Below are positions 56,001 to 64,000 of a stretch of DNA of 64,000 bases, one piece after another. Each line of letters begins with the position of its first letter. The stretch's first letter is position 1. A program made the position numbers and the translations under genes. This DNA is from Tritrichomonas musculus (taxonomy: Eukaryota > Parabasalia > Tritrichomonadida > Tritrichomonadidae). The notes under the pieces are model-generated. The model did no database searches, was not told where the DNA came from, and was given only the letters and a program-made list of their open reading frames with translations. Location: positions 8,556,001 to 8,620,000 of the forward strand of contig JAPFFF010000002.1 in assembly GCA_039105265.1 (NCBI GenBank), written 5' to 3'.

Positions 56001-57118
56001 TTATTTCCGTAATCATTTGACATTACCTGATCATAACTGTCATTTAATTTTTTAATAGTTTCATTATCAGCAAAGAATGGATTTTCATCATGATTAACAA
56101 GTATGTTTGATGGCTGAATATCACGATGGATAAGTGAATTTGATTTAAGATATGATAATCCTTTGAAAATTCGAATTAATACATAAAATGAATAAAAATA
56201 ACTTTTTGGGTCTTTATTCTCTTGTTCATAAATGTCTTTAATTGATCCATTTGACATGAATTCATATAAAAATCCAATCTTTTTGTTTTTGCTTTTTTCT
56301 ATAAAACCATAAAAAGGACAAAAGTATTGATGTGAATAAAACTCATCAAAAAAAATATCATTATTATTTAAAAACCCAACTTTTTTCATTACAAATATCC
56401 CAAGATTATCAATGTTCATAACTAAATTAATCAATTTTTGGTTTCTTGAGCTTATTGGTCTTAGAACAATGAATTCTCTCTCTTGAAATACTTTTATTTT
56501 AGAAATTTTTTTTAAGTTAAAAAATGAACGATCCTTGAAATAAGAAGAAGGATAATAATACCTGCGAATTAAATACGAAATCATTGGCCTAATAGTATAA
56601 TTTATAAATGAATTTGAATTGATTTCATTTTTAAAATGATTACAGAATGAAGAAACTTCATTTATTGCTTCTTTTTCAGTTTTGGTTTGATTCCATTGAT
56701 TTAAACTGAAAATATCATCTTGACTCACATTTATTCGAGCAGATTCGGTTTCGTCCAAAATTCTATAAAATTCATCAATAATTATATTTTCAAAAATAAG
56801 ACATTCTGATTCAACACATATAATTGCATTTTGGCTTGTGCTTGGAGATATTCTTTTCAAGCTGTTTTGACTTTTCGTACTATAAATATTTTTTTGATTT
56901 GTATCAGATGAAAATCCAGAATTAAATTGATATGTAATGAATTTAAAATCTTTTAAATAATTCTTTAAATTTTTATTGATCAATTTGTCTTCTTTTTCAT
57001 ATTTGTAGTATCTGATATCGAAATATGAATATATATCTTTAAAAATCTGGCTTTCAATACTATCTTTGAGTATTAGATAGTCTTCTGGTATCAATTGAAA
57101 ATTAATTTGTAAATCCAT
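53084..57118 (-). CDS. Protein kinase-like domain plus Sel1 repeats
   Basis: 1344 aa, ATG 57118. Residues about 215-470 are a protein kinase fold: VMKKV with Lys245/246, HRDIQPSNIL (331-340) with catalytic Asp333 and Asn338, then ADNE (350-353) where DFG is expected, a TSPEQ motif in place of APE, and DVFSFGV. The changed DFG suggests a pseudokinase or altered metal use. Residues about 515-1120 are roughly fifteen Sel1-like TPR repeats (A..LG..Y..G.GV..DY.KA..YY..A), which bind proteins. The C-terminal 200 residues are unclassified. No signal peptide. Kinase plus Sel1 fusions are numerous in trichomonads. Inr 18 nt upstream. Confidence 0.9.
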   Translation of the reverse strand: MDLQINFQLIPEDYLILKDSIESQIFKDIYSYFDIRYYKYEKEDKLINKNLKNYLKDFKFITYQFNSGFSSDTNQKNIYSTKSQNSLKRISPSTSQNAIICVESECLIFENIIIDEFYRILDETESARINVSQDDIFSLNQWNQTKTEKEAINEVSSFCNHFKNEINSNSFINYTIRPMISYLIRRYYYPSSYFKDRSFFNLKKISKIKVFQEREFIVLRPISSRNQKLINLVMNIDNLGIFVMKKVGFLNNNDIFFDEFYSHQYFCPFYGFIEKSKNKKIGFLYEFMSNGSIKDIYEQENKDPKSYFYSFYVLIRIFKGLSYLKSNSLIHRDIQPSNILVNHDENPFFADNETIKKLNDSYDQVMSNDYGNKNFTSPEQYLYGNISFEADVFSFGVFIYYLFEKQIFKFDYENIPQMKSFSDDIKELYVSCVNIDPQKRPDIEEIRTILSEHLTNIENLRFYFPVDKSININENEMFLYFNEMVTFLDPKYLQKYKELFPDFSYFLVYFGDLFKNGNGVTQDYKMAKKLYEMSELRNNNPIAQLNLGDFYCKGLGVEIDYTKAREFYELSAKQGNGDALDFLGNLYLHGRGVTKDYDKAIEYYKEAQKKQNADAIFTLGYLHYTGRGVKQDYGIALDYYKQSAALDYSYAYNGLGNIYSLGLGIEKDYVKALEYYKKAADLGNSNALLNLGNIYSNGDLNISVDNIKAKEFYERAVNLGNTKAMNSLGNLYFIGKGIEQDYEKALSYFRMAAKKGDLDSYNMIGYYYDKIEQNYGEAKKFYEIAAKQNHPNALNNLGCLYYHGWGMARDFFEAKKNFEKSASLNNARGFFLLARLYLNGEGVKKDILKAKELLIKSKKKNYPSALFVLGDIYFNEKDYAKAKECYEEALKSKNNDAALKLGILYLYGYGIKSDYKTAFHYFQSCEKEVNINALYYLALMYENGKCVDIDIETAIQYYLKSISSQSEHYKLIYNQGYVTEVRNNDYYYISYNNLGLIYLLEKNDLDTGVKYIKEAAFAEYPFGQNNLGLINQFFKGNKKEAKRYFEKALKNTIVAVKFPLVEYNLGYFYEVEEQNKDEAINHYINALEYENAPLIYKNVEIKDERLQISNLFINCYLHFKLILMQEKIDVTKMFIIALFKPMFFLLFQSDYHSYSFQFLYQKVQEKKYLINVKDFIINFPLLRIKSSRYGWQAKKEDSACKRLIIRLDVKEEKLKDNFLTNEKNNIISNDISNDNEFDPFINDSSFHQKIDEILNEINQDNRFQITSLNAIENETQISFEFKFAYDDVVRCLQFPKCIFSLLFQDLVRLKQMAEEICIDMKNALYKPNYPILFGRFKQNNDLNI

Positions 57119-57135
57119 TTTAAAATTTATAAAAG

Positions 57136-57138
57136 TGA
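57136..57138 (-). promoter_or_regulatory. Inr of the kinase-Sel1 gene
   Basis: Minus strand ATCACTTTTATAAA: TCACT, +1 at 57136, 18 nt before ATG. Confidence 0.6.
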
Positions 57139-57232
57139 TATGTTACCTATCAAAATAACATGACAATCAAAAATTTTAAAACAAGACCTTTTATATAAGT
57201 TGAAAAATTTAGGGAAAATTAAATTAATAACA

Positions 57233-57304
57233 ATCCGACATCGTTCAGCGGTTAGGATACGTGGTTTTCATCCACGGGATCGGGGTTCGACTCCCCGTGT
57301 CGGA
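57233..57304 (+). tRNA. tRNA-Glu(UUC)
   Basis: 72 nt plus discriminator A at 57305. Acceptor TCCGACA/TGTCGGA is fully paired, with D-arm TCGTTCAGCGGTTAGGATA. Anticodon stem CGTGG/CCACG surrounds loop TTTTCAT (anticodon TTC). T-arm is CGGGG-TTCGACT-CCCCG. Matches the usual eukaryotic tRNA-Glu closely. CCA is not encoded. Confidence 0.95.
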
Positions 57305-57720
57305 AATATTTTTTTTTGACGATGATTACACCACTTGATAATAAATTCAAATCAATCGACATTTTTTCTTGAATAATACCTTAAAATACAATCAATTGAA
57401 AATCTAATTTTTTAAATAAAAGTAATGACTGATTTTTTTTTTTTTAAAATCAAATTTTTTATTTGAAAAAACTTTTTTGGCATCATTTTGAATCTTCAAG
57501 TAGACATTCAGATTACACCTTTTTTTAAAATATTTTTTTGGGGAAAAAAAAGTATATAACGAAAATCTACATAAATTTTTTAAAGAATTAAGAAGATTCA
57601 GAATTCTTTTCCAAGCTAGGTATTGAATTTCCAAATGTACTTGTCTTTTTTTGGCTGAATCATCCTTTTTTTATACAATCTGTTGTCTATGTGATCTATC
57701 CCAAAAAGCATCATTCATCT
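57305..57720. other. AT-rich spacer
   Basis: No feature recognised. Confidence 0.55.
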
Positions 57721-57723
57721 TTA

Positions 57724-58700
57724 CATGGTGAATGTTTTAGAGCATCCCTTTATAATGTCAATTCATCAAAATAACGATAATGATGATAATAGTACAAATA
57801 ATAAGAAAATTATAGGAACATATACTGCAGAGCAGGTAACTCAGCACCATTGCATATGCGCTTTTCATTATAAAGATCGTGTTGCAATTATGGTCAATCC
57901 TAACACAAAAGTCAGTATGGAGCATCTAGATCGTGGTGAATCATGCTTTTTTATTTTTTTTTTTTTTTTAAATTCTCCAATTAAGTATGGAAGAGGAGTT
58001 TTTATCGGGTCCCAAAAATATTAGAAATTGTTGGTAAAGTGCGTATTGCATGCAAAAAGACAGTCTATTTCACTAAAATCACTTTTTTTTTAGAAAAGGG
58101 ACTCAATTCAAATAAAACTTGCAATTCGTTCAAAGGCAAGTTTTCTAACATCTTTAAAGAAAAAGGAAAGAAAGTTAAAGATTTTGCATTTTTCATATTC
58201 AATACAATTTTTACTAGCAAAGACTTGTTGTTCTAATAAATCTTTGTTAATCATGGTTAATACCTTTTTTTTTAAAAAAAAAAAAATCGATTCATATTAA
58301 TTTGCCGATTTTACGCATTATTGGATATGCTCTTACTGATAAATAGGAGTTGCTAAAGTTATTGTTTTGTAGAATTTATCTTTAGTATAATTCAATAAGA
58401 TAAAATACCAACACCTAGCCAAGAGAAATGGATAGATATGGTTATTGAATTGTACAATTGTATAAAATCGACAGTTCAAATTAAAAGACCTTGAAGAGTT
58501 CGACGAAAGCTTTTACAACTCACTTAAAGGAGTTTTTGAAAATGACGTTGGTCCAATGGACATGGTGCTCTCTATCGATGAAGAAGAAGATGGTGAATAC
58601 AAGGCTATTGATCTTGTCGAAAAAGGAGAAGAACAATCAGTTACAAACAAAAAAAAAAAAAAAAAAATATGTTTCGTTGTACCTTAACTAGCGTTTTACT
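57724..58700 (+). pseudogene. Decayed HECT E3 ubiquitin ligase
   Basis: The clearest part is 58473-58650 (frame of NRQFKLKDLEEFDESF, then VGPMDMV and YKAIDLVEKG..SVTN). These match the HECT middle region: leDLe..D..ly.sL, then G.....dLv.nG....VTn.N. An A-run of about 19 replaces the expected ENKYE codons, and the frame resumes in another register as YVSLYLN and stops. Upstream pieces at about 58314-58380 (RIIGYALTDK) and perhaps 57724-57950 (TAEQVTQHHCICAFHYKD) may be earlier parts. The catalytic cysteine region is absent. Clearly non-functional. Confidence 0.65.
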
Positions 58701-59010
58701 CAATCAAATTTGTGCATTTGGTGAAGGTTTCGATTCATTGACAATTTTTATGAATCACAAATAACAATTATATTTATTTGGGGAACATTATGAATATTCT
58801 AAATTGTTCATTGTTTTATAAATTCAAGTATTAGTTTATATTGTTTTTGAGACCAATTAAATTTAAAAATAATAAATATTTATTAAGATATTTATATTTT
58901 TAAATTCTTAGAGTTTCAATTGAGTATAGAAAAAATAAAATATTTGACTTGTAAAATATTATTAAACTTTTTGAATTAAAAAGTGCCATTTCCCCAAACT
59001 TTGATTCAAC
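58701..59010. other. AT-rich spacer upstream of the BspA gene
   Basis: No gene or repeat recognised. Confidence 0.55.
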
Positions 59011-59013
59011 TCA
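59011..59013 (+). promoter_or_regulatory. Inr of the BspA-like gene
   Basis: CTCATTAAATG: TCATT, +1 at 59013, 5 nt before ATG at 59018. It supports the start even though the frame is broken further on. Confidence 0.6.
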
Positions 59014-59017
59014 TTAA

Positions 59018-62000
59018 ATGAGTTCTTTTTTACATTCAATTGAAGAATTCAATCAACTTCCAGTCGCCAGTCAATAATCGATCATTTCAAGTCATCTAGC
59101 AAATAACTCAAGTGGAGAAAAAAAATCAAAATTAACAAAAATTCAAAATCTTTTGGAGTATTTGAATGAAAAGAATGATCAAGGAAGTGAACAAGTTTTT
59201 TCAATTACCTGCCAAAACAAAGAGAGGAGTCTCGAAAAAATCATCTTCCAAATTAATGATATTGAAATATAGCATCAAGCAATAGAAGTTTTGTACAAGA
59301 AAAGTCGACTTATTTCAACAGAATTTGAAAATCTTTTGAGGGATTTTGATACTGTTTCACTTGAGATTAAATATCCTTCATCGATATTTGATAACATTTA
59401 CTCTCAATCACTCAACTTGAAGACTAAAATTTCTACGCGACCAAGAATCATCATTTCAATTTTTATCAGTGGAATCACACAAATAGACACGAAATTTCAG
59501 CGCGATAAAAATGTTGGAATTCTTCGATTTGACAAAACAGTTCATAAAATCAAATGGGCAGCATTCTTTGAATGTTCATCACTAACGCAAGTCACAATTC
59601 CTTATTCAGTGACTTCAATTGAAGATCGTGCTTTTGATGGATGTTCATCACTAACACAAATCACAATTCCATCTTCTCTAGCTTCAATTGGACAATCCGT
59701 ATTTTATAGATGTTACAAATTAGACAAAATTATTATTATTCAACACCAAGAAAAGAGAATCGAATACTTTGAAGACAAATTTCTAATTTCCAAAACTAGA
59801 CCAGAAAGTGAAATATATGATAAAATTGTTTGGGCTAAACTGTCCTTAAATATAGCAAATATCCCAACCTTTATTAAAATAATTGGACTATCTGCCTTCA
59901 AAGGATGTTCATCATTAAAACAAATCACGATTCCATCATCTGTAACTTCAATTGAAAGTGAAGCTTTCAACAGATGTTCATCATTAACACAAATCACGAT
60001 TCCATCATCTGTAACTTCAATTGGATATGATGTTTTCTATGGATGCTATTCATTAAAACAAATCACAATTCCTTCTTCTGTAACTTCAATTGAAAGAGAA
60101 ACTTTCAGAGGATGCTCATCATTAGCACAAATCACAATTCCTTCTTCTGTAACTTCAATTAAAAGTGGAACTTTCAACAGATGCTCATCATTAACACAAA
60201 TCACAATTCCATCATCTGTAACTTCAATTGGAAATTATGCTTTTGAAAGATGTTCATCATTGAGAGAAATCACAATTCCTTCTTCTGTAACTTCAATTGG
60301 AAATTATTCTTTTGTAGGATGTTCATCATTGACGCAAATCACAATTCCTTCTTCTGTAACTATAAATGGAGGTTTTTCTTTAAATGGATGTTCATCATTA
60401 ACACAAATCACAATTCCTTCTTCTGTAACTTCAATTGAAAGTGGAACTTTCAATGGATGCTCATCATTAACACAAATCACAATTCCTTCTTCTGTAACTT
60501 CAATTGGAAATTATGCTTTCGAAGGATGCTCATCATTAACACAAATCACAATTCCATTATCTGTAACTTCAATTGGGAGAGAAGCTTTCAAAAGATGCTC
60601 ATCATTGAGAGAAATCACAATTCCTTCTTCTGTAACTTCAATTGGAAATTATTCTTTTGTAGGATGTTCGTCATTGACGCAAATCACAATTCCTTCTTCT
60701 GTAACTATAAATGGAGGTTTTTCTTTAGAAGGATGTTCATCATTAACACAAATCACAATTCCTTCTTCTGTAACTTCAATTAGTGATTCTGCTTTCAAAG
60801 GATGCTCATCATTAACACAAATCGAAATCCCTTCATCTGTAACTTCAATTGGATATTATGCTTTCGAAAGATGCTCATCATTAACACAAATCACAATTCC
60901 ATCATCTGTAACTTCAATTGGGAGAGAAGCTTTCAAAAGATGCTCATCATTAGCACAAATCACAATTCCATCATCTGTGATTTCAATTGGAAATTCTCCT
61001 TTTAAAGGATGTTCATCATTAGCCAAAATCGCATTTCTTTCTTCTGTAACTTCAATTGGGAGAGAAGCTTTCAAAGGATACTCATCATTAACGCAAATCA
61101 CAATTTCTTCTTCTGTAAATTCAATTGGAAGTGAAGCTTTCAAAGGATGTTCATCATTAGCACAAATCACAATTCCATCATCTGTAACTTCAATTGGAGA
61201 AGAAGCTTTCAAAGGATGCTCATCATTAGCACAAATCACAATTCCATTATCTGTGACTTCAATTGGAGAAGAAGCTTTCAAAGGATGTTCATCATTAACG
61301 CAAATCACAATTCCTTCTTCTGTAACTTCAATTGAAAGAGAAACTTTCAGAGGATGCTCATCATTAGCACAAATCACAATTCCATTATCTGTAACTATAA
61401 TTAAAGATTGGGCATTTAGAGGATGCTCATCATTAACACAAATCACAATTCCATCATCTGTAACTTCAATTGGAAGTGAAGCTTTCAGAGGATGTTCATC
61501 ATTAACACAAGTATTAATTCCATCATCTGTAAATATAATTGGGCATTGGTATTTTAGTGAATGTCCAATTCCATCTCATATAATAAGGAAACGTTTAAGC
61601 ATCAATTCCAGTGCGCATATTAATGATCTTTATTTCCTCTTTTTGAATGCACTTATGAATGTTGCTTCTCTTTCTTTTGAAATTGGTTACATTAATCAGG
61701 CTTCTGCTCCATTTTTTGTTGAAAAAGCTTTTAAGGATATATTTTCTATTGCAGTATCTATAGATTACAAACTCAATGTAGATAGAATGCATGAAGCACA
61801 TCATTCTAATGCCAAAACGAGCCCAACATTAAATAAAGATTCAGATGCCAATGATGAACCTAAATCTCAGCTTAAAAATGAGCTCCAAAGCCAGCAAAAA
61901 GATTCTGAAGAAGGTTTGCTGCCCAAAGAAAATCAAATTCAAAGCTGGGAAAAAGATTTTGAAATCCAGAAAAAAGAATTTGAAAAGCAGAAAAAGGAAT

Positions 62001-62206
62001 TTGAAATCCAAAAAAAGGAATTTGAAATCCGAAAAAAGGATTTTGATGACCAAATGAATCAAATGAAATCGATGTATGAGCAAATGATGAAGCAACAGGA
62101 TGAATTTGCAAAACAACAAAAGGAAATAGTAGAGCAAATGAAAGAAAAAGACGAAGAAATCAAAAGATTAAGAGAAGAACTTAAAAAGATCCAAAATCAA
62201 TCATAA
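59018..62206 (+). pseudogene. BspA-like TpLRR protein gene with two in-frame stops
   Basis: The frame starts at ATG 59018 (MSSFLHSIEEFNQLP), meets TAA at 59075-59077 and TAG at 59270-59272, then stays open to TAA at 62206. No ATG follows the second stop until far into the C-terminus, so a 971-codon open stretch has no proper start. Content: a helical N-terminal region; about 27 TpLRR units of 23 residues (CSSLTQITIPSSVTSIG..AF.G); a globular part; and a long Lys/Glu/Gln coiled coil (KKEFEIQKKEFE). No signal peptide or transmembrane helix is seen. BspA-like proteins are surface or secreted adhesin candidates in trichomonads. Both stops could come from Gln codons by single C-to-T changes. Confidence 0.85.
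60262..60720 (+). repeat. 345-bp higher-order repeat inside the BspA LRR array
   Basis: The block with SLREITIPSS then NYSFVG then NGGFSL occurs at 60262 and again at 60607. The spacing of 345 bp equals five 69-bp LRR units, so the array grew by copying five units at once. Confidence 0.85.
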
Positions 62207-62292
62207 TTCTTTTTCAATGAAATCGACGGTATTCTCAAAATTAAGAACTAACGTATTTCATGAAACTCGTAAAAAAAGTACGTTTTTTATGA

Positions 62293-62767
62293 AACTCGTA
62301 AAAAATAAACGTACAAATTTTCAATATAAATTTTTATTATTTATTATTTCCCCAAATTACCTCTTTTATTTATTACTTTAATAATTATATTTGATAAATA
62401 CATTTATATGAGAAATATAATAACTAATTATTGCAGTTGGTACCACGCTTGACGTGTAAAAATTTATGATTTTTTTTTCTTATTTTTTAAACAGAATTTT
62501 ATCAAAATTTCTTATAGTTTCAATGTTTAAATTCGAAATAGTGAAAAATAAATATATTGAGCTTAATCGTTATTTACACGATGATTGAATAAGTAGTTCA
62601 AGCCTCATTATGTAAAAAATGAAAAATAAATATTATGATTCGCTTAGTATGAATTTTTTTGTTCAAACGATTTTTAAAGCATTTTAATATTTAAATCAAA
62701 GTATAAACAATAATTTTGACAACCTTTTTTAGCTAATATATGAGGTACTGAGATGATATTTCATCAG
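62293..62767 (+). repeat. ~475-bp duplicated block, copy 2
   Basis: Counterpart of 49035-49511, about 90 bp after the BspA stop. Confidence 0.85.
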
Positions 62768-63002
62768 AGACATATTTTTTCCAACAACCACTAAAATGAA
62801 TGTTTTAATTCCCATGCAAAGATATTTAAAAAGTACTGAATCCAAAAATTACTGAATCAAATACATTTAAGGTTAAAATCGCTTTTTTATTTTTGAATGG
62901 TTTATTTATTGAAAAAGTTCAAAAAAAAAATACATTCAGAATCTAAGGTTTAAATAATATTATTATATTTTTGATAGTAATTTTTTTTGTAAAAAAATGA
63001 AA
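62768..63002. other. Short AT-rich spacer
   Basis: No feature seen. Confidence 0.6.
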
Positions 63003-63754
63003 TCATTCATCTTTTTCAAATTCTTCTCCTCCATTTTGCTTTTCCATGTTTAGGATGTTCTCTTCTGTTAAATTGTACCATTCTTTGGCTGATGAAATCA
63101 ATTTCCTATGAGATTCGGTGAATATCTTTGGATAATTTTTATTCGTGAGCAAGTTTTCAACTTTGAAGTGAAACTTGACAACTTTAATGCAGCAAATCAT
63201 ATCTCCTTTGTAATTCTTCGTCCATTCTGGAACTTGGTCACTTTTCCATGAACCTTTATTTCCTGATAATTTTGTGATTCCTGCTTCTTCGCATGAAAAC
63301 CCATCTAAATCGTATTTACCATCGTATTGATCGCCGTTAACAATATCGCAATAATAGATTTGTCGTTGATCAAGTTCATCCTTGGAAATTCAATGCCACT
63401 CTTGTATGGAATGTGCTGTGATTCAACATTTATGATAAAATTATCTCCCATTGCTGGTATGAAATCAACTGTATAATAATGTGGGAATGCATTCCATGAT
63501 TCTTCATTGAAATGAAGATATTTCTCGGGTAGGGCCAAACGAATAAAGGAAGGAATTTTTGATTTAACGTGGAATATTTTATACGTGTATTGGCCACTTT
63601 CATTTTCTTTTGAATATTTTTCATTTTTGACTAGTTCAATGCCTTCTCCTCCACCTGCTTCATCATTAACATATTGGAGATTCATATATCGATTTCCAAT
63701 CTGATATTTTTTAATGTTTACTGGAACAATTACTCTGTATTCATAGATCTTCAT
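63003..63754 (-). pseudogene. Phosphatidylinositol transfer protein with one frameshift
   Basis: A class I PITP, which moves phosphatidylinositol and phosphatidylcholine between membranes. From ATG 63754 it reads EYRVIVPVNIKKYQIGNRYM, NDEAGGGEGIE, SKIPSFIRLALPEKYLHFNE, ESWNAFPHYYTVDF and NFIINVESQHIPYKSG. Near 63385 the frame shifts (one base short in an A/G tract). The rest continues in another frame: DQRQIYYCDIVNGDQYDG, GFSCEEAGITKLSGNKGSWK, NYKGDMICCIKVVKFHFK, and a C-terminal helix ending EEFEKDE, then TGA. Total about 250 codons, the normal PITP length. Apart from the shift it is well kept, so a sequencing or assembly error is possible. No Inr was seen within 30 nt. Confidence 0.9.
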
Positions 63755-64000
63755 TTTAAAAATAAAAATAACATTCTGATATTAAAAAATAAATTATTGA
63801 AATATTTCAATAATTATTTATTTTAAAAATTTTAGTTGTATTCAAAATTATTCAAAATTGAATAAATATAAAAAAAAATATTATCAGTAATTAATAATGC
63901 TTGCTATAAATTTTATGTTTACATTAATGCCCAATTTCAGATTACATTGATGATTCGAATGATAAATGATAAAAGAAAATTTTATCTTTCAAAATAAGTC
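63755..64000. other. AT-rich end of window
   Basis: No feature seen. Confidence 0.6.

Noticed and set aside
57724-58024. Separate intact gene
   Set aside because: Ends in a T-run and low-complexity tail and lies in line with the HECT relic; more likely part of the decayed locus.
59018-59290. Alternative genetic code with TAA/TAG = Gln
   Set aside because: Other clear genes here end in TAA (Rab, subtilisin, kinase-Sel1) or TAG (541-aa gene) at the expected protein ends, so the standard code holds.
60856-61446. 196-codon antisense frame in the BspA array
   Set aside because: It is the complement of the LRR repeat; repeating 69-bp units keep several frames open.

Overview
The window looks like nuclear DNA of a trichomonad (parabasalid) protist, most like Tritrichomonas. 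Genes are intron-less and sit in very AT-rich DNA. Several have a trichomonad initiator element (Inr, TCA+1 Y W) 5-25 nt before the ATG. The gene families also fit: BspA-like TpLRR proteins, a Rab GTPase, degenerate ankyrin and F5/8 type C proteins, a kinase-Sel1 protein, a membrane subtilisin, and a protein with what appears to be the trichomonad-specific initiator-binding domain. Species was not tested.

Layout. 0-7.2 kb: a Rab GTPase on the minus strand, then long non-coding AT-rich DNA with an inverted-repeat element. 7.2-16.5 kb: a degenerate ankyrin protein, a block of small inverted-repeat elements, a 541-aa protein that joins a 2H-phosphoesterase-like domain to two F5/8C-like domains, a GNAT acetyltransferase and endonuclease V. 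16.6-34 kb: mainly mobile DNA, with one small gene of unknown function (20166) and a tRNA-Leu-like gene. The mobile DNA includes a CACTC-ended element, a 2.5-kb hAT-like foldback element with a nested TTAA-type MITE, nested hAT-like MITEs, a hAT transposase relic, a GC-rich minisatellite beside an unclassified fossil fragment, a mariner-like element and a defective MULE with target-site duplication. 34.7-42.4 kb: a second F5/8C-like protein and a mosaic tandem duplication of the initiator-binding-domain gene, with copy A intact and copy B lacking its 5' end. 42.8-46 kb: a transmembrane subtilisin-like protease. 46.6-52.3 kb: another hAT-like MITE, a short BspA fragment, a second TTAA MITE, kinase remnants, a tRNA of uncertain identity and a 124-aa orphan gene with a clean Inr. 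53-57 kb: a 1344-aa kinase-like/Sel1-repeat protein with a degenerate DFG motif, then tRNA-Glu(UUC). 57.7-64 kb: a decayed HECT ubiquitin ligase, a long BspA-like gene with two in-frame stops near its start, and a PITP gene with one frameshift.

There is no operon logic; genes are single units with their own initiators. The strongest themes are (1) at least three sets of short elements with 8-bp target duplications and related ends (TAGACTTG/TAGGCTTG), pointing to a shared hAT-like mobiliser, (2) recent gene duplication and patchy conversion at the initiator-binding-domain locus, and (3) unusual domain pairings (2H phosphoesterase plus F5/8C; pseudokinase-like domain plus Sel1 repeats). All family calls come from reading motifs by eye; no database search was run.
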